This document shows positions 30,343 through 39,821 of a DNA stretch of 64,000 nucleotides, piece after piece. Every line of letters begins with the position of its first letter. Position 1 is the first letter of the stretch. Location of the stretch: positions 153,913 through 217,912 of the forward strand of contig RSEH01000022.1 in NCBI GenBank assembly GCA_006503475.1, read 5' to 3'. The stretch comes from Stentor roeselii (Eukaryota; Ciliophora; Heterotrichea; Heterotrichida; Stentoridae). Below the pieces are notes generated by a model. That model was not told the origin of the DNA and searched no databases. It was given only the letters and a program-made list of their open reading frames with translations. The position numbers and the translations under genes are program-made.

Positions 30343-30888
30343 TTATTCCTCATTAAATACTCCCATCAACCCAGCAGCAGGAATTCCACAAAGTCCATCA
30401 AACCTTCCCTGAGCATCAATAAACTCATCTAAATCCTTCACTCCATTCAACAAATTCAAAGCCTCATCAATTTCCTCCTGCATCATCCTAATCCTAATCC
30501 CACCAGCCTCAACTTCCATTTCAAGTTTCCTTTCCACTTCCTTCTGCTTAAAACATTCAGCTTCCAGCCTCTTTTTACTTTTCATTAATTCAACAACTTG
30601 AATTTCAACATCATTAAAACATTCCTGCAAATCATCTAAATTTTTAACTATTTTCTGATCATCATCAGTTTGAACTTCCACATTTTTCATCTCATTTCTC
30701 ACTTTTTCCATTCTTTCCCTAATTCTCGGATAAACACTTTGCAAGACTTTTTGCAGTTGTTGACTTTCTTCTTGACTTTGAGCAAGAAAAGCTTTAAGTT
30801 CAGCTTCAGCGGATTCAAGAAGACTTTCAAGTTCTTTATTTTCTCTTTTAAGTTTTTCAATAGTTTTAAAGTCCCTGCTTTGTGTCAT
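30343..30888 (-). CDS. coiled-coil protein
   Basis: 181 residues from ATG 30888, preceded by cttataa. Residues 5-145 are almost all heptad-rich helix (KTIEKLKRENKELESLLESA, then RIRERMEKVRNEMKNVEVQT, RKLEMEVEAGG). The last 40 residues (DEFIDAQGRFDGLCGIPAAG) are not coiled coil. No family is recognised; a structural or adaptor role is likely. Its start is 19 nt from the start of the divergent DHHC gene. Confidence 0.65.
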   Translation of the reverse strand: MTQSRDFKTIEKLKRENKELESLLESAEAELKAFLAQSQEESQQLQKVLQSVYPRIRERMEKVRNEMKNVEVQTDDDQKIVKNLDDLQECFNDVEIQVVELMKSKKRLEAECFKQKEVERKLEMEVEAGGIRIRMMQEEIDEALNLLNGVKDLDEFIDAQGRFDGLCGIPAAGLMGVFNEE

Positions 30889-30907
30889 TTATAAGAGTTC
30901 TCAATAA

Positions 30908-32553
30908 ATGTCGGCAGAAATTTTTGAGATGCTTCATTCATCTCTTCTGAATCTTGACGACAGAAGGTATATCTCGATTCTTTCAAATATTCCTTGCAAG
31001 GTCACGAGTCTTCTGACGAAGGAGGACAACAACAGTAGAAATATTTAGTTTTGCATGAATTGGCTTTGGACATTGGCAAAGAAGAACATCTTTTGACGTT
31101 TCTTGAGAAGATTGAAATGCATGTAAGGAAAAATCAGTTCTCGAATGAACCGGAGATTATGAAAATTTTGTCAAATCAGCAGAATAAGGATGGAAAAAGT
31201 CCACTTCATCAGGCAATTATGACTGGAAGGAAGGTAAAAAAGAATTAGAAACTTGTTAAGTGTTTTATTGACTTTGGAACTGACTTGAACCTTCTGGATT
31301 ATCAGGGACAAGGAGTGATTCATATGGCGACTATCGCTGAGCAGTTGTCTTTGCTTACACTTTTTCATAAGGTTTACCAACTGCCTATTAATTCTAAGGA
31401 TAAAAACGGGAGAACGCCTCTTCACATCGCAGCCTTTGAAGGCCACGAGCAGAGTTCAACCCTATTAATCGCTTGGAGTGAAGACATGAATGAATTAGAT
31501 AATGAAGGACTGACTCCTCTACATCTAGCCGTGGTCGCAAAATCCTATCGCATAATCCGACACCTACTAATGCGAGGTGCAAGAAGAAGCATAAAAAACA
31601 ATCAAGGTTCAACAGCTTTAGAAATCTCAGAACGAGTAGGAGTATCCGATCAAATAAAAGAATCACTTCAAGAGCCATTTTGCCTTTCAGGTCTAAATCC
31701 AATAAAATCACCATTACAGCCAGTGACAAACAGTTACTCTTCATTCGTGGTATACGTTGTCACCTTTTGTTTAAGATACATTCTTATCTTTCTCTACCTT
31801 TTCCCACAGCTCAATTTATTTTATGACATTTGTTTTATTTTTCTTTTTACCATCAATTTTGTGTTGTTTCAAATCGTGAGCAACGTCGACCCAGGCTACG
31901 CGAAGATCGACTTTTCAATGGGTTACCTTCAGTTATACGAGAAGTACAACGGGGACTTCGTTTGTGCCTATTGCCAGGTGAAGAGGCCGTATCATATAAA
32001 GCACTGTCAACATTGCAATCGTTGTGTTCGGAAGTTTGACCATCACTGTCCTTGGATCCATAATTGTGTAGGTGAAGGAAATCATCGAGTCTTTTTTTGG
32101 TTTCTTGTCTTGACGGAAACTGACTTCATGTTTAACCTCGTCATCGGGATTCTTCATTATCTCGGCATTATTGCTGGAGATAGTCCTTTTGAAGAACTTT
32201 CAAGGCATAGTCCTTATGTTGACTTGGAAATTTACTTTGCACTTGGAACTGCGATTTTTAGTGGGGTTGCTTTTTTGATTGTCTCACCCCTGCTTTATGT
32301 GCAACTTACTAATTTGATTCAGAAAACTACCACTAATGAAAGGTTCGCTTTTCAAAAGCATAAAGGGAAGAAAAAAGGGGATTTGGACTCGGATACTCGC
32401 AGCATGCTGCTCGTTGATGATGATGCGGAACCTCAGATGGTCAATGAACAGAATTCGGATTTGAGTGATAGTGAAATAAGTGTACAGGCTGTTCATAGGA
32501 GATGCTGCTTTAAAAGGTCGGCTAGGGTTAGTTGGGATAAGATACCGAACTGA
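30908..32553 (+). CDS. ankyrin-repeat DHHC protein S-palmitoyltransferase, 3 exons
   Basis: Exons 30908-31034, 31049-31233 and 31249-32553 give 538 residues, ending at TGA. The N-terminal half has about six ankyrin repeats (NNILHELALDIG, KSPLHQAIMTG, QGVIHMATIAEQ, RTPLHIAAFEG, LTPLHLAVVAK). Then come two membrane helices, a DPG motif (VDPGYAK) and the zinc-binding DHHC domain (CQHCNRCVRKFDHHCPWIHN) with catalytic Cys. Two more helices and a TTxE-like motif (KTTTNER) follow. This is the HIP14/ZDHHC17, Akr1 and plant TIP1 architecture: a Golgi or plasma-membrane enzyme that transfers palmitate to protein Cys. The tail is acidic, then Cys/Arg-rich. The first intron is only 14 nt. Confidence 0.93.
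31035..31048 (+). other. 14-nt intron
   Basis: gtagaaatatttag; A is sixth from the end, as in the 15-nt introns. The frames on either side differ by two, so 14 nt is required to join the first two ankyrin segments (NN/ILHELA). Confidence 0.65.
31234..31248 (+). other. 15-nt spliceosomal intron
   Basis: gtaaaaaagaattag, A at position 10; removes an in-frame TAG between ankyrin repeats. Confidence 0.88.
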
Positions 32554-32948
32554 AGATTATTTAATAAGTTGGATGGAAGAGATTTTGAATGGATTAATTT
32601 TTTTCGGAGTTTTGTTGATTTGATTGTTTTCTTCTTGAATAGATTAATTTTTTTCATTGTGTTCGTTAATCTTCTTGTTTTCTTCTTGAGTGGATTAATT
32701 TTTTTTATAGTTTTAGTTGATTTGATTGTTTTTCTTCTAAAATTGGCTAATTCTTATTGTTTCTATAGTTTCCGTTGATTTACTCAACTTGTTATTTGTC
32801 TTATCATTTAAGGACTTTATTTTTATGATTGAAGATTTTTGATTTTCAGGAAGAATACTCGTTGAAGAAGTGAAAAAGTATGTATTTTTATAGAGTTTAC
32901 TGTATTTTAAATTTAATTTCGCTAAAGACACATGTTTATTAAAGTAAA
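32554..32948. other. 395-bp gap between DHHC and SUB1-like genes
   Basis: Contains the T-rich tandem repeat at 32586-32742 in its left half. The rest is AT-rich with no supported gene. Confidence 0.5.
32586..32742 (+). repeat. three-copy T-rich tandem repeat after the DHHC gene
   Basis: Units begin ggattaattttttt at about 32591, agattaattttttt at 32641 and ggattaattttttt at 32692, so the period is 50-51 bp. Each contains tgttttcttctt-like cores. It lies 3' of the palmitoyltransferase stop and gives a spurious hydrophobic ORF. Confidence 0.7.
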
Positions 32949-33164
32949 ATGGAAGATGAGGAACTCAAGGTGCAGCTGTCTGAAACTCGGTTCTTAGAGG
33001 TCACTAAATTCAGGGGAAAAACACTTATTAGCATCAGGGAATTTTATGAAGATGCTAATGGAAATTTGAGACATAGCAAGAAAGGAATTAGTCTTTCTGT
33101 TGATCAATGGACGACTTTAGTTGAAAATGCAGAAAGGATTAACGAAATGATCTTGAATAATTGA
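32949..33164 (+). CDS. SUB1: transcriptional coactivator PC4/SUB1 homologue
   Basis: 71 residues covering just the PC4 ssDNA-binding domain: RFLEVTKFRGKTLISIREFY, then DANGNLRHSKKGISLSVDQW and a C-terminal helix. The K-x-x-G-K, V/I-REFY, KGISL and W features are those of the human SUB1 C-terminal domain, which dimerises, binds single-stranded or melted DNA and assists RNA polymerase II. The Ser-rich regulatory N-terminus of the human protein is absent, as in many protist and plant forms. It ends with TGA and converges on the SAM gene with 9 nt between stops. Confidence 0.93.
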   Translation: MEDEELKVQLSETRFLEVTKFRGKTLISIREFYEDANGNLRHSKKGISLSVDQWTTLVENAERINEMILNN

Positions 33165-33173
33165 TTAAAATAA

Positions 33174-33497
33174 TTAGTTTATATGACCAGTCGCATCAGG
33201 CCTTGTGATTTTTAATGATGCTGTTTTCAAAACTTTTTCAGTGTCCCACAGCGAATTAGTTGTTGTTAATTTATAGTTCTCACACGATGGGACACCTGAA
33301 ATTTTGAACCTCTCAACCGCCTTTCTTACTTTAATGATATGTCCAATTTTAAACCCGAGTCTCTCGAAGTGATTCTCAGTGAGTTCCATTAATATTTCAA
33401 CCTCATCAACTCCATTATCGAGCAGTACTTGCTGATATTCCAACAAATTCAAAATTTTCAAAAATTCAAAAAGTTCCATAATTATTCTAAAATTCAT
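33174..33497 (-). CDS. small SAM-domain protein
   Basis: Start set at ATG 33497 (MNFRIIMELF; an alternative ATG is at 33479), giving 107 residues. Residues 8-70 form a SAM fold: MELFEFLKILNLLEYQQVLL, DNGVDEVEILMELTENHFER, LGFKIGHIIKVRKAVERF. The GxKxGH-type loop before the last helix is typical. The tail (about 35 residues, KLTTTNSLWDTEKVL) has no known domain. SAM domains mediate homo- or hetero-oligomer contacts; the partner is unknown. Divergent from the sorting nexin gene, with about 110 nt between starts. Confidence 0.8.
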   Translation of the reverse strand: MNFRIIMELFEFLKILNLLEYQQVLLDNGVDEVEILMELTENHFERLGFKIGHIIKVRKAVERFKISGVPSCENYKLTTTNSLWDTEKVLKTASLKITRPDATGHIN

Positions 33498-33606
33498 CAA
33501 CCCACTAAAACCCAAGACCTAAAAAAACCCAAACTCTAAATTATTCCATTCTTCCATAAAATCCAGCCATTCACATATCTCTAAATTTCTCAATAATCAT
33601 CTAATA

Positions 33607-34749
33607 ATGGATCCATCAAACAATTTCGAGAACCTCGAATTAATCGACCCAGTACCTTCTTCCCATTCACAAGAGCCTCGGATCCAAATAACTTCAGCAA
33701 TCTTCGAAAAGTCAAACCTCTCCAAATACGTAGCCTACGAAATCAAGCTCTTCCAAAACAACGAGAAACTCGAGTTACGCAAGCGCTACACAGAATTCAA
33801 ACAACTCCGAAAACAACTTCTTCAAACTTGGGGTGGAACCTACATCCCCCCCCTTCCTCCAAAGAAATTAATGGTAACCTCCACAAAGGGAAAATTCGAC
33901 CCATCTTTCATTGAAAGTCGTCGAAAAATCTTAGAAAAATTCCTTCAACAATGTATCAAAATCCCTCATCTAAGCAATTCAGAAATTTTCCAAAGTTTTC
34001 TTAAAGGACTTGAACCTTCTTCTGAAAAAATTACAATTTTTCATATTCAGACTCTTTTTGAAGTAAATTTTGCGAATTATGTAGGAGCTCCTGTTAAAGC
34101 TGATTATCATGCAAATCTTGTCAATGCCAAGAAGAACTTCGAAGTTGCTTTAAGCGAGTTACAAGTTTTTAAAAGATTTGTTGATAAAACATCGGAGCAG
34201 CTTTACAAGCATCAAAAGGGCAGCAATTCTTTTATGGACTCTTTTTCTATTTTAGCTGGAGTTTATTTGTGTAGGAATGTTGAGGTGAAGACCAGGGATT
34301 TACTTTTTAATCCTTATTGGGTGTTAAGGGATTGGGTTAATTCAGAAATTTTGGATACTGAGGCGATGATTGAAGCGATTTTAGTTATTGAGAATTATGA
34401 TGAGGTTATTAAGAAGTTGATTAACAAGGCAGAGGGATTGGATGAGAAATTGAAAAATGCACTGGGAGGAAAGAAGGGAATCAGTAATTTTTTTAAGGAT
34501 AGGGATGGACTTGTTAAGGAGTCCACTGAGGCTTTGGAAAAATGTAAAAGGGAAACTGTTGCTTATGAGAATGTCAGGAATGTTTTGTATAACTTTATGA
34601 TTGATGTTGATGTTTTCAAGTTTATTTCAAGTAAAAGCTCGGTCTTTCATAATTGTCTCAAGGAGTATATTAGTCAACATACTGAAGAATATGAAAATCA
34701 GCTTGGGATGATTAGTGTATTAGCTAGTAACTTTACCAACTATTCTTAA
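33607..34749 (+). CDS. PX-BAR sorting nexin
   Basis: 380 residues. Residues about 22-135 are a PX domain: ITSAIFEKSNLSKYVAYEIK, then RKRYTEFKQLRKQL (the RRYSEF-type phosphoinositide-binding Arg-Tyr) and PPLPPKK, and ESRRKILEKFLQQC, which carries the second basic site. Residues 165-380 are helical like a BAR domain (KKNFEVALSELQVFKRFVDK, a long charged middle helix, ENVRNVLYNFMIDVDVF). It should bind PI3P on endosomes and curve membrane, as in the SNX1/2/4/5/7/30 group and yeast Snx4/Atg20. The precise subtype cannot be fixed. It converges on the RIB43A gene with 25 nt between stops. Confidence 0.9.
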   Translation: MDPSNNFENLELIDPVPSSHSQEPRIQITSAIFEKSNLSKYVAYEIKLFQNNEKLELRKRYTEFKQLRKQLLQTWGGTYIPPLPPKKLMVTSTKGKFDPSFIESRRKILEKFLQQCIKIPHLSNSEIFQSFLKGLEPSSEKITIFHIQTLFEVNFANYVGAPVKADYHANLVNAKKNFEVALSELQVFKRFVDKTSEQLYKHQKGSNSFMDSFSILAGVYLCRNVEVKTRDLLFNPYWVLRDWVNSEILDTEAMIEAILVIENYDEVIKKLINKAEGLDEKLKNALGGKKGISNFFKDRDGLVKESTEALEKCKRETVAYENVRNVLYNFMIDVDVFKFISSKSSVFHNCLKEYISQHTEEYENQLGMISVLASNFTNYS

Positions 34750-34774
34750 TTCTCAACTAACTTTAATAATCTAA

Positions 34775-35497
34775 TCACTTATACGGGATCAAATAATCAC
34801 TTCCAGATACATTATAAGGGTCAGAATCTTTAATATTTTTTTCCTTCATCTGAGTTTTCAAGTACTCCCTGTTTTCCTCATTGACTCTATCATTTTTAGC
34901 TTTCATTTCCCTTTCATATAAAATAAGAGCTCGTCTCTGAGCTTCACTCATTCTTGCCTCTTGTTTTTCAGTTTCTTTTTGAACCCTGGTTTTTTCTTGT
35001 TTTTCAAGAATCTGCTGTTTTTGTCCATTGATGACGTTGTTTCTCTGGTCTTCGTTAAACCCTTTGAAGTGATAGGGAATCACTCGATGAGGCGCTAGTT
35101 GAGACTGTTGAGTGGCTGGATTTTCAGTCATGAAGTTTGAGTTAGTCACGTAATGAATGTCGCTCAGACCTTGGAAGGTTTGCTCTTCTCTTAATGCTCT
35201 TTCTTTAGCGAGTTTTTCAATGATCAGCTGTTTATTTGCCTCTTTACAAGCTTTTTCCATATCAAAATTCCTTTTCTTAAACTCTTCCTCCTCTCTAGTC
35301 CTCTGCTCATATACCCTACGGTTATAATCAGCAAGTCGAGCGGCTTCCTCCGCTTCCTGCCTTCGTTTCTCTTCATTTTCCCTCATTTGTTGTTCAGCCC
35401 AGAGTTTTTGCTGATACCTTTGCTTAAAAGTGCGATCTCCATAGTCCAAGTCCTCCCCATCCATCCTTCTAAGTCCAGAGCAGTCTTTTCTATTCAT
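34775..35497 (-). CDS. RIB43A: short RIB43A-like microtubule inner protein
   Basis: Start chosen at ATG 35497 (MNRKDCSGLRRMDGEDLDYG); 240 residues. The middle and end match RIB43A/RIBC proteins: a long charged helix (QRYQQKLWAEQQMRENEEK), then FMTENPATQQSQLAPHRVIP, YHFKGFNEDQ, and a terminal helix (QKQQILEKQEKTR). RIB43A proteins line the inner wall of ciliary doublet microtubules near the ribbon. The usual N-terminal 130 residues are missing, so this resembles the short form described in ciliates such as Tetrahymena. The start lies only 14 nt after the stop of the multi-pass gene, so no upstream exon fits unless the genes are nested. Confidence 0.85.
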   Translation of the reverse strand: MNRKDCSGLRRMDGEDLDYGDRTFKQRYQQKLWAEQQMRENEEKRRQEAEEAARLADYNRRVYEQRTREEEEFKKRNFDMEKACKEANKQLIIEKLAKERALREEQTFQGLSDIHYVTNSNFMTENPATQQSQLAPHRVIPYHFKGFNEDQRNNVINGQKQQILEKQEKTRVQKETEKQEARMSEAQRRALILYEREMKAKNDRVNEENREYLKTQMKEKNIKDSDPYNVSGSDYLIPYK

Positions 35498-35511
35498 TAT
35501 ATTCAAATTAA

Positions 35512-36609
35512 CTACCTATTCTTACACTTAAAAAAGTGCCAATAAATGAAGTAACAAAAGGTGCAAACGATCATTCCCGCGTGAATCACTAACTGAAAAA
35601 CGCGTAAGACTGGAGAAATCGACTCAGAATCCAAAAAGTCGTGAATTGAATGCACTGCAAAGCCACTCATGACTGTCACAAGACTTGCTCCGAGGATGGA
35701 ATCGATTGAGATGTCTTTAGAGCTTTGTTGGAATCGCCAGTAGTAGCCTAGAAGAGAGACTATTAAGTAAAAAGAACCGGAAAGGGACTCGAATAATGCG
35801 TCGTGAGAGTTGATTAGAGTTGAAATGCGACTTGATGACTCGAAACCGCAGCTTAAACCGCATGGAGACATCACTAGAGACTCTACTAGGACTCCGGTTA
35901 ATAAACTTAACACCCAGAAACCGTCGCATAGGAGGAATAAGGCAAATAGGATTGATAGGGATTGGAATAGCTTGTTGTCTGTTGTGGTTTTCTCTAGTTT
36001 GCTTAGTTTGTATTGGATTTGTTCGCATTCTCGCTCGATTTGCTTTAGGTTGTGCAGCTCGTGCTTGGGAGTTGGGAGTCCCCTACAAGTATACTGAAAA
36101 GAAATGTTACTTTTCGCCCTTTCAATGCTATAATGTTGATGTTCCAAATTAACCCTCTTAAAAAAGTGGCTAATAAACGGATACACCAGCAATTCCGGTA
36201 CAAACGAGTACCCCATCATAATCAAAAACCCTCCAACAGCCAAGCACACAACACAAACAACCGCCTCAACAACCTGCAAACCCTGATCAACAAACTCCAA
36301 ATCAAATTTTCCAAAATAAGCCAAAACCACCAAAAAACAAGCCAAAGTAATTCCCTGCAAAATCAAGATCCAAACAGCATAGAGCCAATTTTGAACTCCA
36401 GCAAAACTAGCAGGCAAAACAATAACAAAAAGAATTAAATTGAGTATCCTTACCTCATCCTCAAAGACCTTAACAAGACTCATCACATACAAAGCAAGAG
36501 TCAAAAAGAACATTAAACTTGTCTGATATTTGGTGAAACTCGTTTTTCCGAACATGTTCATCGCACTTAAACTGGAGAAAACGCTTATCCCGAGGCCGAC
36601 TCCCAGCAT
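35512..36609 (-). CDS. multi-pass membrane protein, family not recognised
   Basis: 365 residues with about eight hydrophobic helices (near 30-48, 55-73, 78-99, 112-132, 218-243, 279-293, 305-323 and 336-357). A charged cytosolic loop with helical propensity (residues 150-215; HELHNLKQIERECEQIQYKL) separates the first four from the last four. The pattern of two four-helix halves around a coiled loop is reminiscent of LMBR1-like proteins, but I see no signature that proves it. Cys-rich segment CGLSCGFESSSR lies in a luminal or external loop. Third gene of a minus-strand cassette. Confidence 0.7.
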   Translation of the reverse strand: MLGVGLGISVFSSLSAMNMFGKTSFTKYQTSLMFFLTLALYVMSLVKVFEDEVRILNLILFVIVLPASFAGVQNWLYAVWILILQGITLACFLVVLAYFGKFDLEFVDQGLQVVEAVVCVVCLAVGGFLIMMGYSFVPELLVYPFISHFFKRVNLEHQHYSIERAKSNISFQYTCRGLPTPKHELHNLKQIERECEQIQYKLSKLEKTTTDNKLFQSLSILFALFLLCDGFWVLSLLTGVLVESLVMSPCGLSCGFESSSRISTLINSHDALFESLSGSFYLIVSLLGYYWRFQQSSKDISIDSILGASLVTVMSGFAVHSIHDFLDSESISPVLRVFQLVIHAGMIVCTFCYFIYWHFFKCKNR

Positions 36610-36639
36610 ATTATTATAAGTTAACCTTAAAGATGTGTG

Positions 36640-37692
36640 TCAGTCTTCACTGATTTCAACAGAGCCTTTCGAGTCGACGAGGACTAAAAACTCTCGAATT
36701 TCTGAAACTGTACTTTCAAAGTTTCGCTTTCGACAACTGGTGCCTTCGACTTTCATTGAAAACCAGACCTGTTTACCTGAAAACTTCGGAAACCAGACTT
36801 GAACATCGACAAAAAGACGGTTTTCAGTGAGTTTCGTGTCTAAAATGTTGATGTCTGTAAAGCGCCCGTCGGTTATTTCTAGGTAAACACGAGTTATTTC
36901 CCACCCTGGGGCACCGGAATAAGAGACTGTTTGGGTTTGGCTTGTTTGGGTCCTTTTAAAGCAACGACGACAACAGTTTATTAAAGATTTCTGCATTTTT
37001 TCGTAATCTACTGATTCTGAAACTGTTTCTGAGAAGTTTATCCATTCTGTGCGACTTTGGACTTTTTTTGATAGATTTTCCATTTGTGCTCTTTGGATAC
37101 GGGGCTGGGAACTGGTTTCAGAAGTTTTTTTTTGGACGTTTAGGGTTTTTTGCATTAGGGTTTCAGTCATTTTAGTGAAAAAAATGTGAAAATCACTGAT
37201 TTCTGGGAATATGTTGCAGGTGAATTGAGTTAGGTTCAGGTGAGTATGGCAAAGTTTTAAAAGAGATTCGAGGTTTTTTTCGCTTTCGAAAAGGATTTCT
37301 TTTAAATAGTCTTCTAAGAGGTTTAAGGTCATCATTGAGTTGCTGGTTAGAAGGTTTCTCCACTGGCTAAAGACGGAATTTTTCAATTTTCCTTCCCAAG
37401 GGTAGGTCTTGAGTGTAGTTTTTAATGAATCTTCAAAGGTTTTCATTGTTTTTCCCTCAAAGTTAGTATTGTGAATAATCAGAAATTTCGAGATTTCCGT
37501 GTAATGCTTGATGATAAGACTTTCCCGGACCACAGGAAAAGAAGTAAACAATTCATCAACTAAAGTAAAAAGCAAGTCAGTAAGAGTTTCAAGTATCCTA
37601 TCAGTTTCCAAGTTACTATTAGTAACCACTGCACTTCTACTGTGATTTGAAGGCGCTAAAGACGATTTCAGTTCAGTACTTTTTCCATACAT
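36640..37692 (-). CDS. unrecognised 350-residue protein
   Basis: The first 200 residues are mainly helical (ILETLTDLLFTLVDELFTSF, LLEDYLKEILFESEKNLESL). The last 110 are beta-like, with GAPGWEITRVYLEITDGRFT and RLFVDVQVWFPKFSGKQVWF, ending in a short strand (REFLVLVDSKGSVEISED). There is no signal peptide or membrane segment. Family unknown. Its ATG is separated from the TAA stop of the gene upstream by a single extra TAA triplet, and the two ORFs are in the same frame. Confidence 0.65.
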   Translation of the reverse strand: MYGKSTELKSSLAPSNHSRSAVVTNSNLETDRILETLTDLLFTLVDELFTSFPVVRESLIIKHYTEISKFLIIHNTNFEGKTMKTFEDSLKTTLKTYPWEGKLKNSVFSQWRNLLTSNSMMTLNLLEDYLKEILFESEKNLESLLKLCHTHLNLTQFTCNIFPEISDFHIFFTKMTETLMQKTLNVQKKTSETSSQPRIQRAQMENLSKKVQSRTEWINFSETVSESVDYEKMQKSLINCCRRCFKRTQTSQTQTVSYSGAPGWEITRVYLEITDGRFTDINILDTKLTENRLFVDVQVWFPKFSGKQVWFSMKVEGTSCRKRNFESTVSEIREFLVLVDSKGSVEISED

Positions 37693-37695
37693 TTA

Positions 37696-38706
37696 TTAAT
37701 ACTTCCCCTTACTTGGTGAGAAAAACGTAGAAACCGGGTATTTCAAAAGCATCTCTCCACCCATCGGAAGCTTCTTCTGACTAGAAGTATTCAGTTTCAC
37801 CTTCTGATGCACACAAAGCCCATTTTCCAAAGTCTTCGCGTCAACATGCATCTTCTGCTTCGAAAGCGCTTTTTTCACTTTAGCAACTTCTTCAGCTAAT
37901 GCAAAAGGAACCTGGTCGATCTCCCTGTCAATCTTCGCAGGTTTTATCATGCGAAACTTGTGAGCGACTCTTCGAAAGTCCATACTCGGCGACTGGAGCG
38001 GACTTTCCAAGAACTGGTCTCCTTGCATTTCTGGAGTTCGAATTGATTTTTGTTTAGATGAAGGAGAACTGTCTAAAGCATGGTTTTCGTTTGTTTCATT
38101 CAATTTTTCTAACTTTTGCAGATTTTGCAAGTTTTTAGTTAAAATTGGTTTCACTGGTGAGAAAAAAACAAGTTTTTCTTGGTCGATTTGCTTTTCATGG
38201 CGATTTTTTATTTGCTCGATGAGAGATTCTCGTGATTTTTGGGAAAGTTTTCGAGGGACGTAACGAAAAGGACTTTTAAAGATAAATTCTTGATTTTTTC
38301 GCTTTTCTTTTAAATGTTTGAAGATTTTGGGTTCGTGGTTTTGCGATTTTGATGGTTTTGGGGTTAGGCTTGACATTGATGGAGTTGTTGTCCTTGAAAT
38401 TCCAGAACGTTTCAAGTACCAGGTGTAAGTTTTTTCTATCATTTTTGATTGGGTTTCTGGGTCTTTTGTGTAGAGGATTTGAAGAAGAAGGTTGTGCAGA
38501 TTTGAATGGAGCTGGGTTTGGAAATTGGTTTGCTTTTTTATTGAAAGCTTTTTGGAGGGTGAAGGGGAGGAACGGAAGTAGATGTGAAGGGATTCTTTCA
38601 GGAAAGAGTATTTCTCGTTTTTGTCTAGGGAGTAGTCGTTTAAAAAATTTAGGTTTGAGGTGGTTACAGAGTCGAGTAATGAAGATTCTTCTAGTGAGAG
38701 GTCCAT
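37696..38706 (-). CDS. unrecognised basic, Ser/Lys-rich protein
   Basis: 336 residues from ATG 38706. It is low in hydrophobic residues and rich in Ser, Lys and Gln, with many SP sites (SSPSPSKKLSIKK, SSPSSKQKS, ESPLQSPSMDF, FFSPSKGKY), which suggests phosphorylation by proline-directed or CDK/GSK3-type kinases. Two probable helices lie near residues 60-95 and 155-180. No family recognised; a cytoskeletal or cortical scaffold is a guess. First gene of the cassette 38706-34775. Confidence 0.62.
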   Translation of the reverse strand: MDLSLEESSLLDSVTTSNLNFLNDYSLDKNEKYSFLKESLHIYFRSSPSPSKKLSIKKQTNFQTQLHSNLHNLLLQILYTKDPETQSKMIEKTYTWYLKRSGISRTTTPSMSSLTPKPSKSQNHEPKIFKHLKEKRKNQEFIFKSPFRYVPRKLSQKSRESLIEQIKNRHEKQIDQEKLVFFSPVKPILTKNLQNLQKLEKLNETNENHALDSSPSSKQKSIRTPEMQGDQFLESPLQSPSMDFRRVAHKFRMIKPAKIDREIDQVPFALAEEVAKVKKALSKQKMHVDAKTLENGLCVHQKVKLNTSSQKKLPMGGEMLLKYPVSTFFSPSKGKY

Positions 38707-39821
38707 TAGTTACACTTATTTATTGTTAATAAGTTTGGAGTGTAAGGATTCTCAGTTATTTTGAAAAATATTTAAGATTTTAATTGGAATATTTGGTGAA
38801 AGTTAGTAATTTTTCATTTTTTGTTTGGGATATGATGTCGAATTAAAGTGATAGACTAAAAACATATTTAGGTCTCTTATTATAAAACAAATAACTCTTT
38901 ATATGAAGCCATTGAAATTCGAGGGAGTTAGTTGTTATCAAGTTATATAAGGAAGGAATTATAACAATTAAACCACCAGTAATTGAAAATATATCTATGC
39001 TCGAATATAGAATTTACCTGTTATAAAATCATTTATTAGTGTAAATATAAGTGATAAAGACATATGGAAGTAATAAACGTGAAGAAATAGAGCCCTTTGA
39101 AGATCGATAGTTATTTAAAATATATATTTTTTCTACCTTATGTTAATCTAAAATTAATAATCATCAAATTCTCGGTCCATTTTATATTTTAGGATATCTA
39201 TATAAAGTTTCAAGTGGATATAATTTGATTTAATAAATAAGGTATTGAAGAGAAATTTTCATTAGATTTATGAAATATGATATTGTGGATCAGATTAGTT
39301 TCCTAATTTACTATCTATAGTTTATGTTTACTTACACTAAAAGTAAGGCTTATAGGTAGATATTTCTTCTTTAAGCAGATTGAAGTGAATAGTATTTCGG
39401 AATACATTTAATAAGAGCAATCTATCGTTTTCTACCCATTTTCTACCTAATCTATTCGAAAAAAATTAAAAAAAATCTAATCATCTAAATCTCACTAGTT
39501 TTATTCAACCCTAATCTCTTCAAACATTTGTTATAATCTTGGTCTAGAAAATGATTTCAAAGATTATAATCTAAATTTTCATACAATTAAAAGTATCAAA
39601 ATTATTAAAGTCTCCATTAACCTTCTAAATTTCAATACCTGACTGAAAAAACCTGTATACTAAAAAACAATTTCCCCTAAAAATCTCTTAAAATCTAAAA
39701 AACCTTTTAAACCTACAATCACTTTGATTAAAAATCCAAAAAATATAATCAAATCTTCAATCCCAACCCAAATTCCAGCCATTTTGATAAACCCTACAAT
39801 TTAAACTCACCCATAAAAATA
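38707..39821. other. 1.1-kb AT-rich divergent region
   Basis: Between the cassette start and the first GRDP-like gene. The last 180 bp are C/A-rich. No ORF or RNA gene supported. Confidence 0.4.

Noticed and set aside
32569-32778. ORF of 69 hydrophobic residues after the DHHC gene
   Set aside because: It is the translation of a T-rich tandem repeat, with repeated Phe/Val/Leu and no independent support.
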